From Planctomycetia bacterium (GTDB taxonomy: Bacteria > Planctomycetota > Phycisphaerae > UBA1845 > Fen-1342): a stretch of DNA of 64,000 nt. Within the stretch, counting starts at the first letter, position 1, and the number at the start of each line of letters is the position of its first letter. Under the pieces are notes generated by a model. It was not told the origin of the DNA, ran no database searches, and saw only the letters and a list, made by a program, of their open reading frames with translations. Positions 15,958 through 24,717 of this stretch are shown here, in pieces. The DNA lies in NCBI GenBank assembly GCA_015709575.1, contig CP054190.1, forward strand, positions 2,168,616-2,232,615. The letters run 5' to 3'. The translations under genes and the position numbers were made by a program.

Positions 15958-17562
15958 TTAGACCAGTTCCTCGACCGGACGAACGTACACGATCGATCCC
16001 TCGACCGCGACCACCTGAACGCGCGCGCCGGAATCCACGAAGCTGCCCTGCCCCTGCACCTCGACGATGCGCTGACCGAAGCGCGCCTGCCCGCCGGGCC
16101 GCAGCGGCGTGACCAGCACGCCGATGTCGCCAACGTGCGCGCCACGATCACTCGAGAGGGCGGCCGGCGTCATGCTCGCCGAGGGCGTGGCCAGCACCAG
16201 GCGGCGGGCGCCCGGCAGGTGCGGCGCGAAGCGCATCAGGAAGAGGATGCCGATGCCGGCCGCCACCGTGCTGCTGGACATGACCAGTACGCCCGTCTGA
16301 AGCGCATTCCATAGCAGGTTTGGATCGGGCAAGGAGAAGGGCGGATCGCCCGGCGTGCGCGGGATGAACGTGCCGATCAGCGACGCCCCGACCAGCACCA
16401 GCCCGGTCACGCCGGCGATGCCGAAACCGGGCAGCACGAACACCTCGATCAGCAGCAGCAGCAGCCCGATGACCAGCGCGACCAGGGTCCAGGCGTCCGC
16501 CAGCCCGGCCGCGTACGGGGCACCGACAAAAACCGCCAGGGCAACGAACGCCACGATTCCCGGGACCAGCAGGCCGGGGTTGTTGAACTCGATGTACCCG
16601 CCGGCCAGCGCAATCGCCATCAGCACGCCGCGCACAAAGGGGCTGTTCAGCCAGATGACAAAGGTCTCCCAGCCGCTGACGTCGAGACGCTTGGGCTCCC
16701 ACGCCAGGTTGAGCGCCTCGGTCAGTTCGCTCTCGTTCGACGCCAGGCCGGAGGCCAGACCGAAGGCCACCGCCTCACTCTGCGACAGCGTCAGCAGCGT
16801 GGTGGGGCCGTCGATCGGCTGTTGCAATTCGCGGCGAGCGCCGCTGATGGGATCGACAAAGTGCGTCACGAGCGACCAGGCGCGATCCGCCTCGGCCACG
16901 TCGTCGATCAGCTTCTTCTTCTCATCGTCGTTGACGAAGCGCCGCTCGACGCCCTTTTCTACCCACCAGACGGATTCGCCGAGCGTGACCATCGCGCGAC
17001 AGAGCAACGGGTCGTAGCCGTTGGCGGAAGCGGAATCGCGATACTCTTGCAGGACGGGGCTTTCGGCCTTGGCGCGCTCGGTTGGTCCCAGTTCGACCGG
17101 TCCGGTCGGCAGCGCAATGATCGGCGCGGAATCGCCGATGGAGGACGCGCGCGACATGTAGATTTTCTGGCACGCGACGGAGATCATCGCACCGGCGCTG
17201 AGCGCCTCCGGGCGGACCCAGGCCACTGTCAGCGTGTCCTTCGGCAGGTTCTTGATCATGCGGCAGATGTTCACCGCGGGGACGACGCCACCACCGGGGG
17301 TGTTCATCTCGAAGATGATGACATTGATGCCGTCGCGGCGGGCGTCCTCCAATCGGCGCTCAACGGTATGCGCCAGGATGGTGTCGATCACCCCGTGAAT
17401 CGGAATGATCGCGGCGCGGCGCGCCGGCGCAGAACTGGCCGCCAGCGGGGTTACCGCCAGCACCGCGATGCACAACAGACAAAAAGTCTCCGCAGCGGCG
17501 CGCCAGGGAGAACGCCGGACGGCGCGGGCGGAGAACATTCGCCGGAGGTCATTCTGAGTCAT
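15958..17562 (-). CDS. NfeD-family membrane serine protease (ClpP-like domain plus NfeD OB-fold)
   Basis: A protein of 534 residues, a full-length NfeD1b type. A signal/anchor near 22-45 is followed by a ClpP-class protease domain (AIIPIHGVIDTILAHTVERR; EMNTPGGGV; LSAGAMISVACQKIYM, with the nucleophile Ser in SAGA). Four or five membrane helices (about 300-460) follow, then the C-terminal NfeD OB-fold (GDIGVLVTPLRPGGQARF). NfeD proteases cut membrane-associated substrates and are linked with flotillins and stomatins. The floA gene immediately downstream fits that pairing. Start at ATG 17562. Confidence 0.93.
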   Translation of the reverse strand: MTQNDLRRMFSARAVRRSPWRAAAETFCLLCIAVLAVTPLAASSAPARRAAIIPIHGVIDTILAHTVERRLEDARRDGINVIIFEMNTPGGGVVPAVNICRMIKNLPKDTLTVAWVRPEALSAGAMISVACQKIYMSRASSIGDSAPIIALPTGPVELGPTERAKAESPVLQEYRDSASANGYDPLLCRAMVTLGESVWWVEKGVERRFVNDDEKKKLIDDVAEADRAWSLVTHFVDPISGARRELQQPIDGPTTLLTLSQSEAVAFGLASGLASNESELTEALNLAWEPKRLDVSGWETFVIWLNSPFVRGVLMAIALAGGYIEFNNPGLLVPGIVAFVALAVFVGAPYAAGLADAWTLVALVIGLLLLLIEVFVLPGFGIAGVTGLVLVGASLIGTFIPRTPGDPPFSLPDPNLLWNALQTGVLVMSSSTVAAGIGILFLMRFAPHLPGARRLVLATPSASMTPAALSSDRGAHVGDIGVLVTPLRPGGQARFGQRIVEVQGQGSFVDSGARVQVVAVEGSIVYVRPVEELV

Positions 17563-17618
17563 GGCATCTCCTGCACCGGTATTCTGGCGCCAGCCGCGGC
17601 AATTGGCCCGTTACAAAG

Positions 17619-18668
17619 TCACCGCAGGAGTATATCCGACACCGCCGCATCCCCTGCGATCAACTGCTGCGCCACCGCGTTGAAATCGATCGATTCCGGG
17701 GCAGGACCGCGCTGCGGGAGGGACTCGCGCAGCGAAGCCCGCACCGGCACGTTGCCCGAGTCGCTCTCGGCCAAGGCGCGCTCCACTTCGGCAGATACCA
17801 GATAATCGACGAGCCGCCGGGCAGGATCAGGGTGCGGCGCCCCTGTGATCAGTCCCACCGTACAGGGAATCCACATCGGCGGACGATCCTGCGCCAACCG
17901 CGGGTAAATGAGGTCAATCGGCTGGCCGCGACGTTGCGCGACCCAGACGTCGTCCATGTCGGTCATGCACCAGTCCGCAGCGCCGGCGGCGACCAGCGAC
18001 ACAGCGTGCGAGTTGCCATCGGCCAGGGTGACGCCGCCCGATCGCAACTCGCGCAGAAAGCCGGTAGCCGCCTCAGGCCCCCACTCGGCAAAGAGCGCCG
18101 CAATGTGGCCGCGGGTGGTGCCGAAGCCGGGGTTGGCCATGGCGAGGCGCCGAGCGTAGCGCGGCTCGGCCAGCTCGCGCCACGTGGTAGGCAGATCGTC
18201 GGGCCGAACGCGCTCCCGGTGAAACGCCAGGACACGGGCGCGGGCGGCGATGCCGGTCCAGCGATTTTCGGAATCGCGCCATTCGGCCGGGATGTCGGCC
18301 GCGGCGGGGCTGTCGTACGGGATGAGCAGGCCGGCGCGGGCCAATTCGACGCTTCCAAAGACCTCGCCGGACCACCACACGTCACAGCGCGGGGCAGCGC
18401 GTTCGCGCTCGATTCGGCGGAGGAAGCCGGTGTTCTTTCCCGCCTCGGTGTCATAGACAGCGGCGACCCGCAGACCGCTTTTTCGCTCGAAATCGTCGAG
18501 AATTTTCTGAGCGAATTCCTGGTCAACGCTGGTGTAGATGACGACGTCGGGTGGGCGCTCACATGCACAAATCCACACGGAAAACAGGGCCAACGCCGCG
18601 TGGGCGGCGCGGAAGCGGGGGAAATGGCCGAAGCTCGACCGGAGCCGACGGCGCGTCGCGTTATTCAT
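17619..18668 (-). CDS. Extracellular solute-binding lipoprotein (iron/thiamine-type, ABC transporter)
   Basis: A protein of 349 residues from ATG 18668. A signal with lipobox near WICAC makes it a lipoprotein. The mature part begins VVIYTSVDQEFAQKILDDFE, the classic start of Fe3+/2-aminoethylphosphonate class binding proteins. It continues with WWSGEVFGSVELARAG and PTTWRELAEPRYARRLAMAN, and ends with GNVPVRASLRE. It would capture a ligand in the periplasm for an ABC importer, but no permease or ATPase gene is nearby. The frame stays open upstream to 18872 without signal-like sequence, which is why the later start was taken. It lies 56 bp upstream of the NfeD gene and may share its transcript. 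Confidence 0.88.
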   Translation of the reverse strand: MNNATRRRLRSSFGHFPRFRAAHAALALFSVWICACERPPDVVIYTSVDQEFAQKILDDFERKSGLRVAAVYDTEAGKNTGFLRRIERERAAPRCDVWWSGEVFGSVELARAGLLIPYDSPAAADIPAEWRDSENRWTGIAARARVLAFHRERVRPDDLPTTWRELAEPRYARRLAMANPGFGTTRGHIAALFAEWGPEAATGFLRELRSGGVTLADGNSHAVSLVAAGAADWCMTDMDDVWVAQRRGQPIDLIYPRLAQDRPPMWIPCTVGLITGAPHPDPARRLVDYLVSAEVERALAESDSGNVPVRASLRESLPQRGPAPESIDFNAVAQQLIAGDAAVSDILLR

Positions 18669-18682
18669 CCAGGCGGGAGTCC

Positions 18683-18721
18683 TTTCCGATAGGAAATCTT
18701 GAAATCGTCTAAAGCGATTTC
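18683..18721. repeat. Two adjacent inverted repeats in an 85-bp divergent gap
   Basis: TTTCC-GATA-GGAAA at 18683-18696 and GAAATCG-N7-CGATTTC at 18701-18721, both perfect. They lie between the solute-binding lipoprotein gene (-) and the Trp/Asn-rich protein gene (+), so they could be operators or leader hairpins for either. Confidence 0.5.
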
Positions 18722-18753
18722 GCGACGACAGGCAAGCAATGGAGACTAATTCT

Positions 18754-19269
18754 ATGCGTAGCTCGACGTACAGCACAAAGACGGGCCGTCGTTCGACCGG
18801 CCGTCGCACCAGCGCCTCGGGCGGCTGGAGCAACAACCGCTGGAACAGCAGCAACAGCCGCTGGAACAGCAACAGCGCCGGCGGCTCGTGGACCCCGACC
18901 GCGTCCTATAGCCCGGCCCAGTACAGCAACATCCGTGAGGAGCTGCAGCAGCGCGCGTCGTCGTACCGCACGCTCTACAGCGAGTGCAGCGGCCCGGGGA
19001 AGGTAACCGGCTTTTCGCCGACGACGGCCAAGAGCTGGGTTCGTTTCGTCAACAACGGCTGCTATGTGTATCGCTGGAACAACGCCGAGTTCTGCCGCAC
19101 GTTCGGCAACAAGTTCGGCGCCTTCAGCAACACGATCGCCTTCCGCACGCTGCGTCAGCGCTTCGGCGCGGGCATCAAGGCCGTGACGCGCGGCAAGGGC
19201 AACTGCTGGCTGATCGCCGCGACCAACTCGGTGACGGCCCGCCCGTTCTCGAATTACACCTGGAAGTAA
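18754..19269 (+). CDS. Small, very basic Trp/Asn/Ser-rich protein, function unknown
   Basis: A protein of 171 residues from ATG 18754; GGAG at 18741-18744 supports this start over the ATG at 18739. The first 50 residues are Ser/Thr/Arg/Asn-rich with a repeated NRWNSS / SRWNSN unit. The rest looks globular, with eight Trp in the whole protein and four Cys. I count no Asp, four Glu and about 25 Lys+Arg, so the pI must be very high. There is no signal peptide or membrane helix. Codon use is nearly all C/G-ending and uniform, suggesting high expression. A nucleic-acid-binding or structural role is possible, but this is inference. I do not recognise a family. Confidence 0.75.
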   Translation: MRSSTYSTKTGRRSTGRRTSASGGWSNNRWNSSNSRWNSNSAGGSWTPTASYSPAQYSNIREELQQRASSYRTLYSECSGPGKVTGFSPTTAKSWVRFVNNGCYVYRWNNAEFCRTFGNKFGAFSNTIAFRTLRQRFGAGIKAVTRGKGNCWLIAATNSVTARPFSNYTWK

Positions 19270-19353
19270 CGCGCGGATTCTGCGCTGCGGCGCCCTCGTG
19301 CGCCGCCGGCACGAACTGATCTTTCGAAACGCAGAGCTTGCAAGCGTCGTCGC

Positions 19354-19387
19354 GCGAGGGTCGGTCACGAAAGTGGCCGACCCTCGC
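19354..19387 (+). terminator. 15-bp hairpin with GAAA tetraloop
   Basis: GCGAGGGTCGGTCAC at 19354-19368 pairs with GTGGCCGACCCTCGC at 19373-19387 (one G-U wobble) around a GAAA loop, 84 bp after the Trp/Asn-rich gene. There is no T-run, so it may be a transcript-end stabiliser or a factor-assisted terminator. The remainder of the 249-bp gap to nadA shows nothing else convincing. Confidence 0.5.
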
Positions 19388-19518
19388 CGGCCATTTGGCG
19401 CCGTTCGACACACTCGCACACGGGGGCGAGAGGAAGGCTACGGCCGACACGGAGGTCGGCCGCGATGGGGGATGCACCGGAGTTGCCGGTGCCGGCGGTT
19501 CGCGCGTGGAAGTTGCCG

Positions 19519-20667
19519 CTAGCGGCGCGCTACTGCCGCGGGTGAAGCGGCCGGACGCAGCGACAGCATCCGATCCAGCGCCACGCGCGACCAGCGGCGG
19601 GTCTCAGCGTCCACTTGAATGCGGTTCACCGTACGTCCTTCGCAGAGCGACTCCAGCGTCCAATAGAGATGCTTCAGGTCGATGCGGTACATGGTCGTGC
19701 ACAGGCACTGGATCGTCGCGAGGCTTCGCACGTGACGGTCCCGGTACTGCTGCGCCAAGCGACGAACGAGATGTACCTCAGTGCCGACCGCCCAATACGA
19801 GCCGGACGGCGCGTCGCGGATCGTACGGATGATGAAATCCGTGCTGCCGACCAGGTCGGACTTTTGACAGACTTCCCACGAGCACTCCGGGTGGACCAAT
19901 ACGCGATACGGTTCCGGCAGCGTGCGAATGGCCGCAACCTGCGCCGGGTTGAACAGCTGGTGGACCGAGCAGTGCCCTTTCCACAAGATGAACCGCGCGG
20001 CGCGCAACTGGTCTTCTGATAGTCCACCCAGCGGCTGGCGCGGGTCATAGACGACCATGCTTTCGAGCGGAAACCCCATCGCATAAGCGGTGTTGCGGCC
20101 GAGATGCTGATCGGGCAGGAAGATCACCCGACGACCGACTCCCGCAGGCGTTTCCGGTGTAGCGCCGTCGAGCGCCCACTCCAGCACGGCCCGCGCGTTC
20201 GAGCTGGTGCAGCAGGCGCCTTCGCTTCTTCCCACGAAGGCTTTCACCGCAGCCGATGAGTTGACATATGTGATCGGCGTCAGCGACGGACCGAGGATGC
20301 GCGTGATCGCCTCCCACGCTTCCTCGACCTGGTCGATATGAGCCATGTCGGCCATCGAGCAGCCCGCGGACAGGTCCGGCAGAATCACCACCTGGCGCTC
20401 ATCGGTCAGGATGTCGGCGGATTCGGCCATGAAATGCACGCCGCAAAACACGATGAAATCCGCATCGGTCTGCTCGGCGGCGAGCTGCGAGAGGCGCAAC
20501 GAATCGCCGGTGAAGTCCGCGAACTCAATCACCTCATCCTGCTGGTAATGATGACCGAGGATGACCAGGCGGCGACCCAGCCGCTCTTTGAAGCCGAGGA
20601 TGCCGGCGCGAAGCTCGTCCGGCGTCATCTGCGAGTATTTCGGAGCAAGGGGAAGCTGATAGAGCAT
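19519..20667 (-). CDS. nadA: Quinolinate synthase NadA
   Basis: A protein of 382 residues. A 4Fe-4S enzyme that condenses iminoaspartate with dihydroxyacetone phosphate to quinolinate in NAD synthesis. Family landmarks are LGHHYQQDEVIEFADFTGDS, FCGVHFMAESADIL, GCSMADM, TYVNSSAAVKAF, LPDQHLGRN, VHPECSWEV and CLCTTMYRIDL. The cluster cysteines are those in FCGVHF, HPEC and the QCLCTT region. No nadB or nadC is beside it. Its start (20667) is 3 bp past the stop of the VanZ-like gene upstream, so the two are probably one operon. Confidence 0.96.
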   Translation of the reverse strand: MLYQLPLAPKYSQMTPDELRAGILGFKERLGRRLVILGHHYQQDEVIEFADFTGDSLRLSQLAAEQTDADFIVFCGVHFMAESADILTDERQVVILPDLSAGCSMADMAHIDQVEEAWEAITRILGPSLTPITYVNSSAAVKAFVGRSEGACCTSSNARAVLEWALDGATPETPAGVGRRVIFLPDQHLGRNTAYAMGFPLESMVVYDPRQPLGGLSEDQLRAARFILWKGHCSVHQLFNPAQVAAIRTLPEPYRVLVHPECSWEVCQKSDLVGSTDFIIRTIRDAPSGSYWAVGTEVHLVRRLAQQYRDRHVRSLATIQCLCTTMYRIDLKHLYWTLESLCEGRTVNRIQVDAETRRWSRVALDRMLSLRPAASPAAVARR

Positions 20668-20670
20668 CCG

Positions 20671-21186
20671 TTAGTTCCTGTTCGCCCCGACGCGCCCCCC
20701 CGGACCGCTCGCGCCGCTTCGCATTCTATCGGCCCGGCGAACCCGCCAGCGCCGCCACTCCAGCAACCCGACCGCAACCCCCGCCCCGGCCACGTCGGCC
20801 GCCCAGTCGGCCGGATCCGTGCCGCGGCCGACGAAGCTTTGCGTCCATTCGTCCACGGCGGCATACGTCGCCAGTACTACGAGCGTGAGCGCGGCGGCGT
20901 TCGGACGCCCGCGCCCGGTCCACCAGCGCCAGAACAGCCACGCCAATAGCGCATAGGCGAGAAAATGCACCCATTTGTCGGATTGTTGCGGCAATCCGCG
21001 CAATTCCACGCGCGGATAGTGCGTAGCGGCGAAAAGCAGCAGCCAGTAGGCCGCCAAGATGAATCCACGCGCGCGGGAGCGGTGAGGCCGGGACGGGCGG
21101 TCGGCATTGGCGGGTGGCGGGTGCGCGGGCGCAGCCGCGTCGGCCGGCGCTGCCGGATCAGCTTCGGGCATCGCCGGAGTCGACAT
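20671..21186 (-). CDS. VanZ-like membrane protein
   Basis: A protein of 171 residues. After a Pro/Ala-rich cytosolic N-terminus it has about four membrane helices with VanZ-family signatures: [36 protein letters not shown] and [18 protein letters not shown]. The family is linked with glycopeptide resistance in enterococci, but most members have no known function. Its first 29 bp overlap the end of the parA gene, and its stop is 3 bp before nadA, which points to one transcript. Confidence 0.85.
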   Translation of the reverse strand: MSTPAMPEADPAAPADAAAPAHPPPANADRPSRPHRSRARGFILAAYWLLLFAATHYPRVELRGLPQQSDKWVHFLAYALLAWLFWRWWTGRGRPNAAALTLVVLATYAAVDEWTQSFVGRGTDPADWAADVAGAGVAVGLLEWRRWRVRRADRMRSGASGPGGRVGANRN

Positions 21187-22114
21187 TACGGGCTGCGGGA
21201 AGCGCAGTGGCGGCGTCGGCCGGATCGCGCTCGCTGCCCAAGTTGGCCGAACGCTGTGACGGCGGCGCGGGTCGCTGCACTACGTCGCGCGCGTTGCGGG
21301 CGGAGTGGGGCACCTCCGTACGGCCTGGGCTGCGCTGCAGGTGAATCTCGCGCGCCAGCGCGAGGTAGTCCTCTGCTCCGTGGCTGACGGGCGCGTAGTC
21401 GAAAATCGTTTTGCCGAAACTCGGCGCTTCGGCCAGCTTGATGTTGCGGCGGATCTGCGTCTCAAACACCACCGCGCCGTGCCACGGTTCGGCCGGATCG
21501 GCCGCGGCGAGAAACTCCTGCACGTCGCGGACAACTTCCTGACCCAGCTTCGTGCCGCGCTCGAACATGCACATCACCACGCCCAGGATTCGCAGGTCCG
21601 AAGCGAACGCCTGCCGCACACCGGACGTGGTCTGCAACAGGCGGCCCAGCCCCTGTAGCGCGAGGAAGTGCGGCTGAAGCGGAATGATGACCTCCCGTGC
21701 GGCCGTGAGCGCGTTAATGGTGAGCAGGCCGAGCGAGGGTGCGCAGTCGATGATGACGTAATCGAAGTGCTCGGCGTAGGGACCGAGCGTGCGGGCCAGC
21801 ACGTGCTCGCGATTCTCCACGTCGCGCAGCTCGACTTCGGCGCCGACCAGGTCGATGTGTGCCGGTGCGATCGCCATGTGCTCGGAGACCATTCGAGCGG
21901 TTTCGGCGATGGCGGCGCCGCGAACGAACACGTCATAGACGGTGAGGGCGTCTTCCGGCAGTTCGAGGCCGACGTGCAGCGTGGCGTGCCCCTGCGGATC
22001 GAGGTCCAGCAGCAGCACGCGCTGCCCTTCCCGGGCAAGCGCCGCCGCGAGATTGACCGCGGTCGTGGTTTTTCCGACGCCGCCTTTCTGATTGAGCACT
22101 GCAATTGCGCGCAT
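21158..22114 (-). CDS. ParA/Soj-family partition ATPase
   Basis: A protein of 318 residues from ATG 22114. A deviant Walker-A ATPase that binds DNA non-specifically and moves or positions cargo. It has [33 protein letters not shown] (Walker A'), [19 protein letters not shown] (Walker B) and [20 protein letters not shown]. The last 60 residues are an extra Arg/Ser/Pro-rich tail. No parB lies next to it, so it may be an orphan ParA that positions other cargo, or parB may be elsewhere. The upstream frame (to 22615) lacks ParA similarity. Confidence 0.92.
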   Translation of the reverse strand: MRAIAVLNQKGGVGKTTTAVNLAAALAREGQRVLLLDLDPQGHATLHVGLELPEDALTVYDVFVRGAAIAETARMVSEHMAIAPAHIDLVGAEVELRDVENREHVLARTLGPYAEHFDYVIIDCAPSLGLLTINALTAAREVIIPLQPHFLALQGLGRLLQTTSGVRQAFASDLRILGVVMCMFERGTKLGQEVVRDVQEFLAAADPAEPWHGAVVFETQIRRNIKLAEAPSFGKTIFDYAPVSHGAEDYLALAREIHLQRSPGRTEVPHSARNARDVVQRPAPPSQRSANLGSERDPADAATALPAARNVDSGDARS

Positions 22115-22571
22115 CGGGCGGAGTATACGCGGAACACGTCCCGGCCTCGCCCCGTGCCGACGGCGTTTGCACGACAGCGCGCAAGTCGCGGAAACCGGGT
22201 TATCTGACCCGCGCCGTAAACCGCTATAAACCCTTTGGGAATCCAGATTTTTGTTGCAGGCCAGTCGCGGCACAGCTAAGATTCGCGACGGAGACGAAAG
22301 AAGCATCGGCGGATTGCGCTGTCCGCTCACGTCAGGCGTGGAACCGTAGCATGACCCCGTCGGCCCCTCGACGGGTCCGCGCCGCGCGCAAGTCGTCGAT
22401 CGCCGGGAACTCGGGCGAGCGCAACACCCACGGAGCGGGTTTTTCTTGAAGGATGGAGACTTCACGGCGGTTCGCGCCAAGCGAAGCGCTGCGCTCGCTG
22501 CACACACTTCGGCCTCGCGCGTCGCGTTCGCGCCGCGCGGGCGGGAACCGGTGCTCCCGTCGGAGGTTGTC
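22115..22571. other. 457-bp divergent intergenic region
   Basis: The gap between parA (-) and the isochorismatase-fold gene (+). A possible + strand promoter is TTGCAG at 22254-22259, 17 bp, TAAGAT at 22277-22282. The reading frame of the downstream gene is open from 22446, so part of the gap could be coding if an earlier start is used. I see nothing else. Confidence 0.4.
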
Positions 22572-23240
22572 GTGGGCACGCTGTCCAACTGCGACGTGTT
22601 CGTCGATGTCTGCACCCAGCGGGACTATCTGGCCTCGGCTGGCGCGCACCCCTGCGTCAATGCCGTCGAGGTCGGCAGAAACGTCAAGCGACTGATCGCG
22701 TTCGCGCGATGGGAAAAGGTGCCGACGCTGTCCTGCGTGGACGCCCGCCGGCCGGACGAGGTGCGCGGGCTGCCGATCGGAGAATGCGTCCTGGGCACGC
22801 TCGGGCAAGCCAAGGTGCCGTGCAGCCTGCTGCCGCGGCGCATCGTTGTCGAATCTGACAATTCACTGAGCGTGCCGCTCGATCTGCTCGAACGCTATCA
22901 GCAAGCCATTCTCGTCAAGCGCCATCGCGACCCTTTTACCAATCCCAAGCTCGATCGCCTGCTGACCGAAATGCCGGCCGGCCGGTTCGTGATTTTCGGC
23001 GTGCCGCTGGAGGTTTCGATCCGGTTGCTGGTACTCGGGCTGCTGCTGCGCGGCCGCAAGGCGGCGATCGTCACCGACGCGTGCGGGTTCTGGAGCGAGC
23101 CGGACGCGCAGATGGCGGCCCGGCAACTGGAGGCCAAGGGCTGCCAGCTTCAGAACACGGACGAATACATCCAGGCGGCCGCCGCCCGGAACGGCCGCGC
23201 TTCCTCGCTGCGCGGACGGCGACGGCGCTCGGTGGCATAG
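22572..23240 (+). CDS. Isochorismatase-fold (cysteine hydrolase family) protein lacking the catalytic Cys
   Basis: A protein of 222 residues if GTG 22572 is used (GGAGG at 22562-22566, 5 nt upstream); the frame is open to 22446. Family landmarks are [11 protein letters not shown] near the N-terminus (catalytic Asp) and [19 protein letters not shown] (Lys). The cysteine-loop segment reads [12 protein letters not shown] followed by AIVTDACG. In active isochorismatase/nicotinamidase-like enzymes this loop carries GVxTDxCV; here Ser takes the Cys position. It may therefore be inactive, non-hydrolytic or Ser-based. The tail is Arg-rich. It lies 41 bp before der on the same strand. Confidence 0.8.
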   Translation: MGTLSNCDVFVDVCTQRDYLASAGAHPCVNAVEVGRNVKRLIAFARWEKVPTLSCVDARRPDEVRGLPIGECVLGTLGQAKVPCSLLPRRIVVESDNSLSVPLDLLERYQQAILVKRHRDPFTNPKLDRLLTEMPAGRFVIFGVPLEVSIRLLVLGLLLRGRKAAIVTDACGFWSEPDAQMAARQLEAKGCQLQNTDEYIQAAAARNGRASSLRGRRRRSVA

Positions 23241-23281
23241 CCGCGCGGGCGCAATTCCGCGATGTGCCGTAGAATCCCGGC

Positions 23282-24631
23282 ATGTCGCTTCCAATCGTCG
23301 CCATCATCGGCCGCCCGAACGTCGGCAAAAGCTCGATGCTGAACCTGCTGGCCGGGCAGCGCATCAGCATCGTGGACCCCCGCGCTGGCATCACCCGCGA
23401 CCGCGTCAGCACGCTGATTGAGCATCGCGAGCACTTCTTTGAGCTGATGGACACCGGCGGCATCGGCATCATCGACGACGACCGGCTGGAGTCGCACGTC
23501 GAAGAGCAGATTCACTTCGCGATTGAGCGGGCCGACCTGATTCTCTTTCTCACCGACGTGCGCGACGGGATCACCCCGCTCGATCAGACCGTGGCGGAAC
23601 GGCTGCGCACCACCGGCAAGCCGATCATCCTGGTGGTGAACAAGGTGGACGTGCAGACGCTGGTCCCAGAGGCGGCGGGGTTCGCACGATTGGGCCTGCA
23701 ACCGATGATCGAGTTCTCCGCCAAGCACGCACGCGGTCGGATGGAGCTGCTGGACGCGATCGTGGACCGGCTGGGGAAGGCAGCCAGCCAGGCGCCGGCC
23801 GAGCCGGTGATGAAACTGGCGATCGTGGGCAAGCGAAACGCGGGCAAGAGCACGTTCGTCAATTCGCTGGCGGGCGAGCCGCGCGTGATCGTCAGCGAGA
23901 CGCCCGGAACCACGCGCGACGCCGTGGACGTCCGCTTCACGCGCGACGGGGCGGAGTTCGTGGCGATTGATACGGCCGGTGTGCGCAAGAAACGCAAGAT
24001 GGACGAGATCGACTTCTACTCGTATACGCGCGCGCTGCGCTCGATTCAGCGGGCGGACGTGGTGATGCTGCTGATCGACGCGACCGTGCCGATCGGCGAG
24101 GTGGACCTGAAACTGGGGCGGGCCGTGCTGGACGAGTTCAAGCCGGTCGTGATCACGCTGAACAAGTGGGATCTGGTCCACGATCGTGCGACCACGTCGG
24201 ATTTTGCCGAGTACCTGGGCGGAGCGCTCCCGCATCTGCGTTACGCTCCGATCGTTTGCGTCACTGCTGCAAGCGGGAAAAACGTACAGGCGGCGGTGGA
24301 CGTGGCGCAGGCGCTGCATCGACAGTCGCGGACGCGCGTGACCACCGGCAAGCTCAACGCCGCGGTGGAAGAGGTCCTGGGGGAGCGCAACCCCTCACCG
24401 AAGGCGGGTGCGAAAGCCATCAAGGTCTATTACGCCACGCAGATCTCGGTAGCGCCGCCGACGATCGTCTGTTTCTGTAACCGGCCGGAGTTGGTGCGCG
24501 AGGACTACCGCCGCTTCATGGAGTCGCGGCTGCGCGAGCTGTTGCCCTTCGCGGAAGTGCCGATCCGGCTGCTGTTCCGCGAGCGCAGCGGGCGCACAGC
24601 GGCCGCTCCGCGCGGCGGGCGCGAGTCCTGA
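23282..24631 (+). CDS. der: GTPase Der (EngA), 50S ribosome assembly
   Basis: A protein of 449 residues, typical length. It has two tandem G domains: GRPNVGKSSMLN (G1) with NKVD (G4) in the first half and GKRNAGKSTFVN with NKWD in the second. Switch motifs are MDTGGIG and IDTAGVR. The C-terminal KH-like domain ends FREVPIRL-type as FAEVPIRLLFRERSG. It is an essential GTPase needed for large-subunit maturation. Start ATG 23282. Confidence 0.97.
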   Translation: MSLPIVAIIGRPNVGKSSMLNLLAGQRISIVDPRAGITRDRVSTLIEHREHFFELMDTGGIGIIDDDRLESHVEEQIHFAIERADLILFLTDVRDGITPLDQTVAERLRTTGKPIILVVNKVDVQTLVPEAAGFARLGLQPMIEFSAKHARGRMELLDAIVDRLGKAASQAPAEPVMKLAIVGKRNAGKSTFVNSLAGEPRVIVSETPGTTRDAVDVRFTRDGAEFVAIDTAGVRKKRKMDEIDFYSYTRALRSIQRADVVMLLIDATVPIGEVDLKLGRAVLDEFKPVVITLNKWDLVHDRATTSDFAEYLGGALPHLRYAPIVCVTAASGKNVQAAVDVAQALHRQSRTRVTTGKLNAAVEEVLGERNPSPKAGAKAIKVYYATQISVAPPTIVCFCNRPELVREDYRRFMESRLRELLPFAEVPIRLLFRERSGRTAAAPRGGRES

Positions 24632-24717
24632 CTTCCACCACCCTGCACGGCTCACGCGCGGGGGCAGAATGGCTTCAACTGTCACGCCGGCCACCGGACC
24701 CCGTCAACGGGGCTGGT

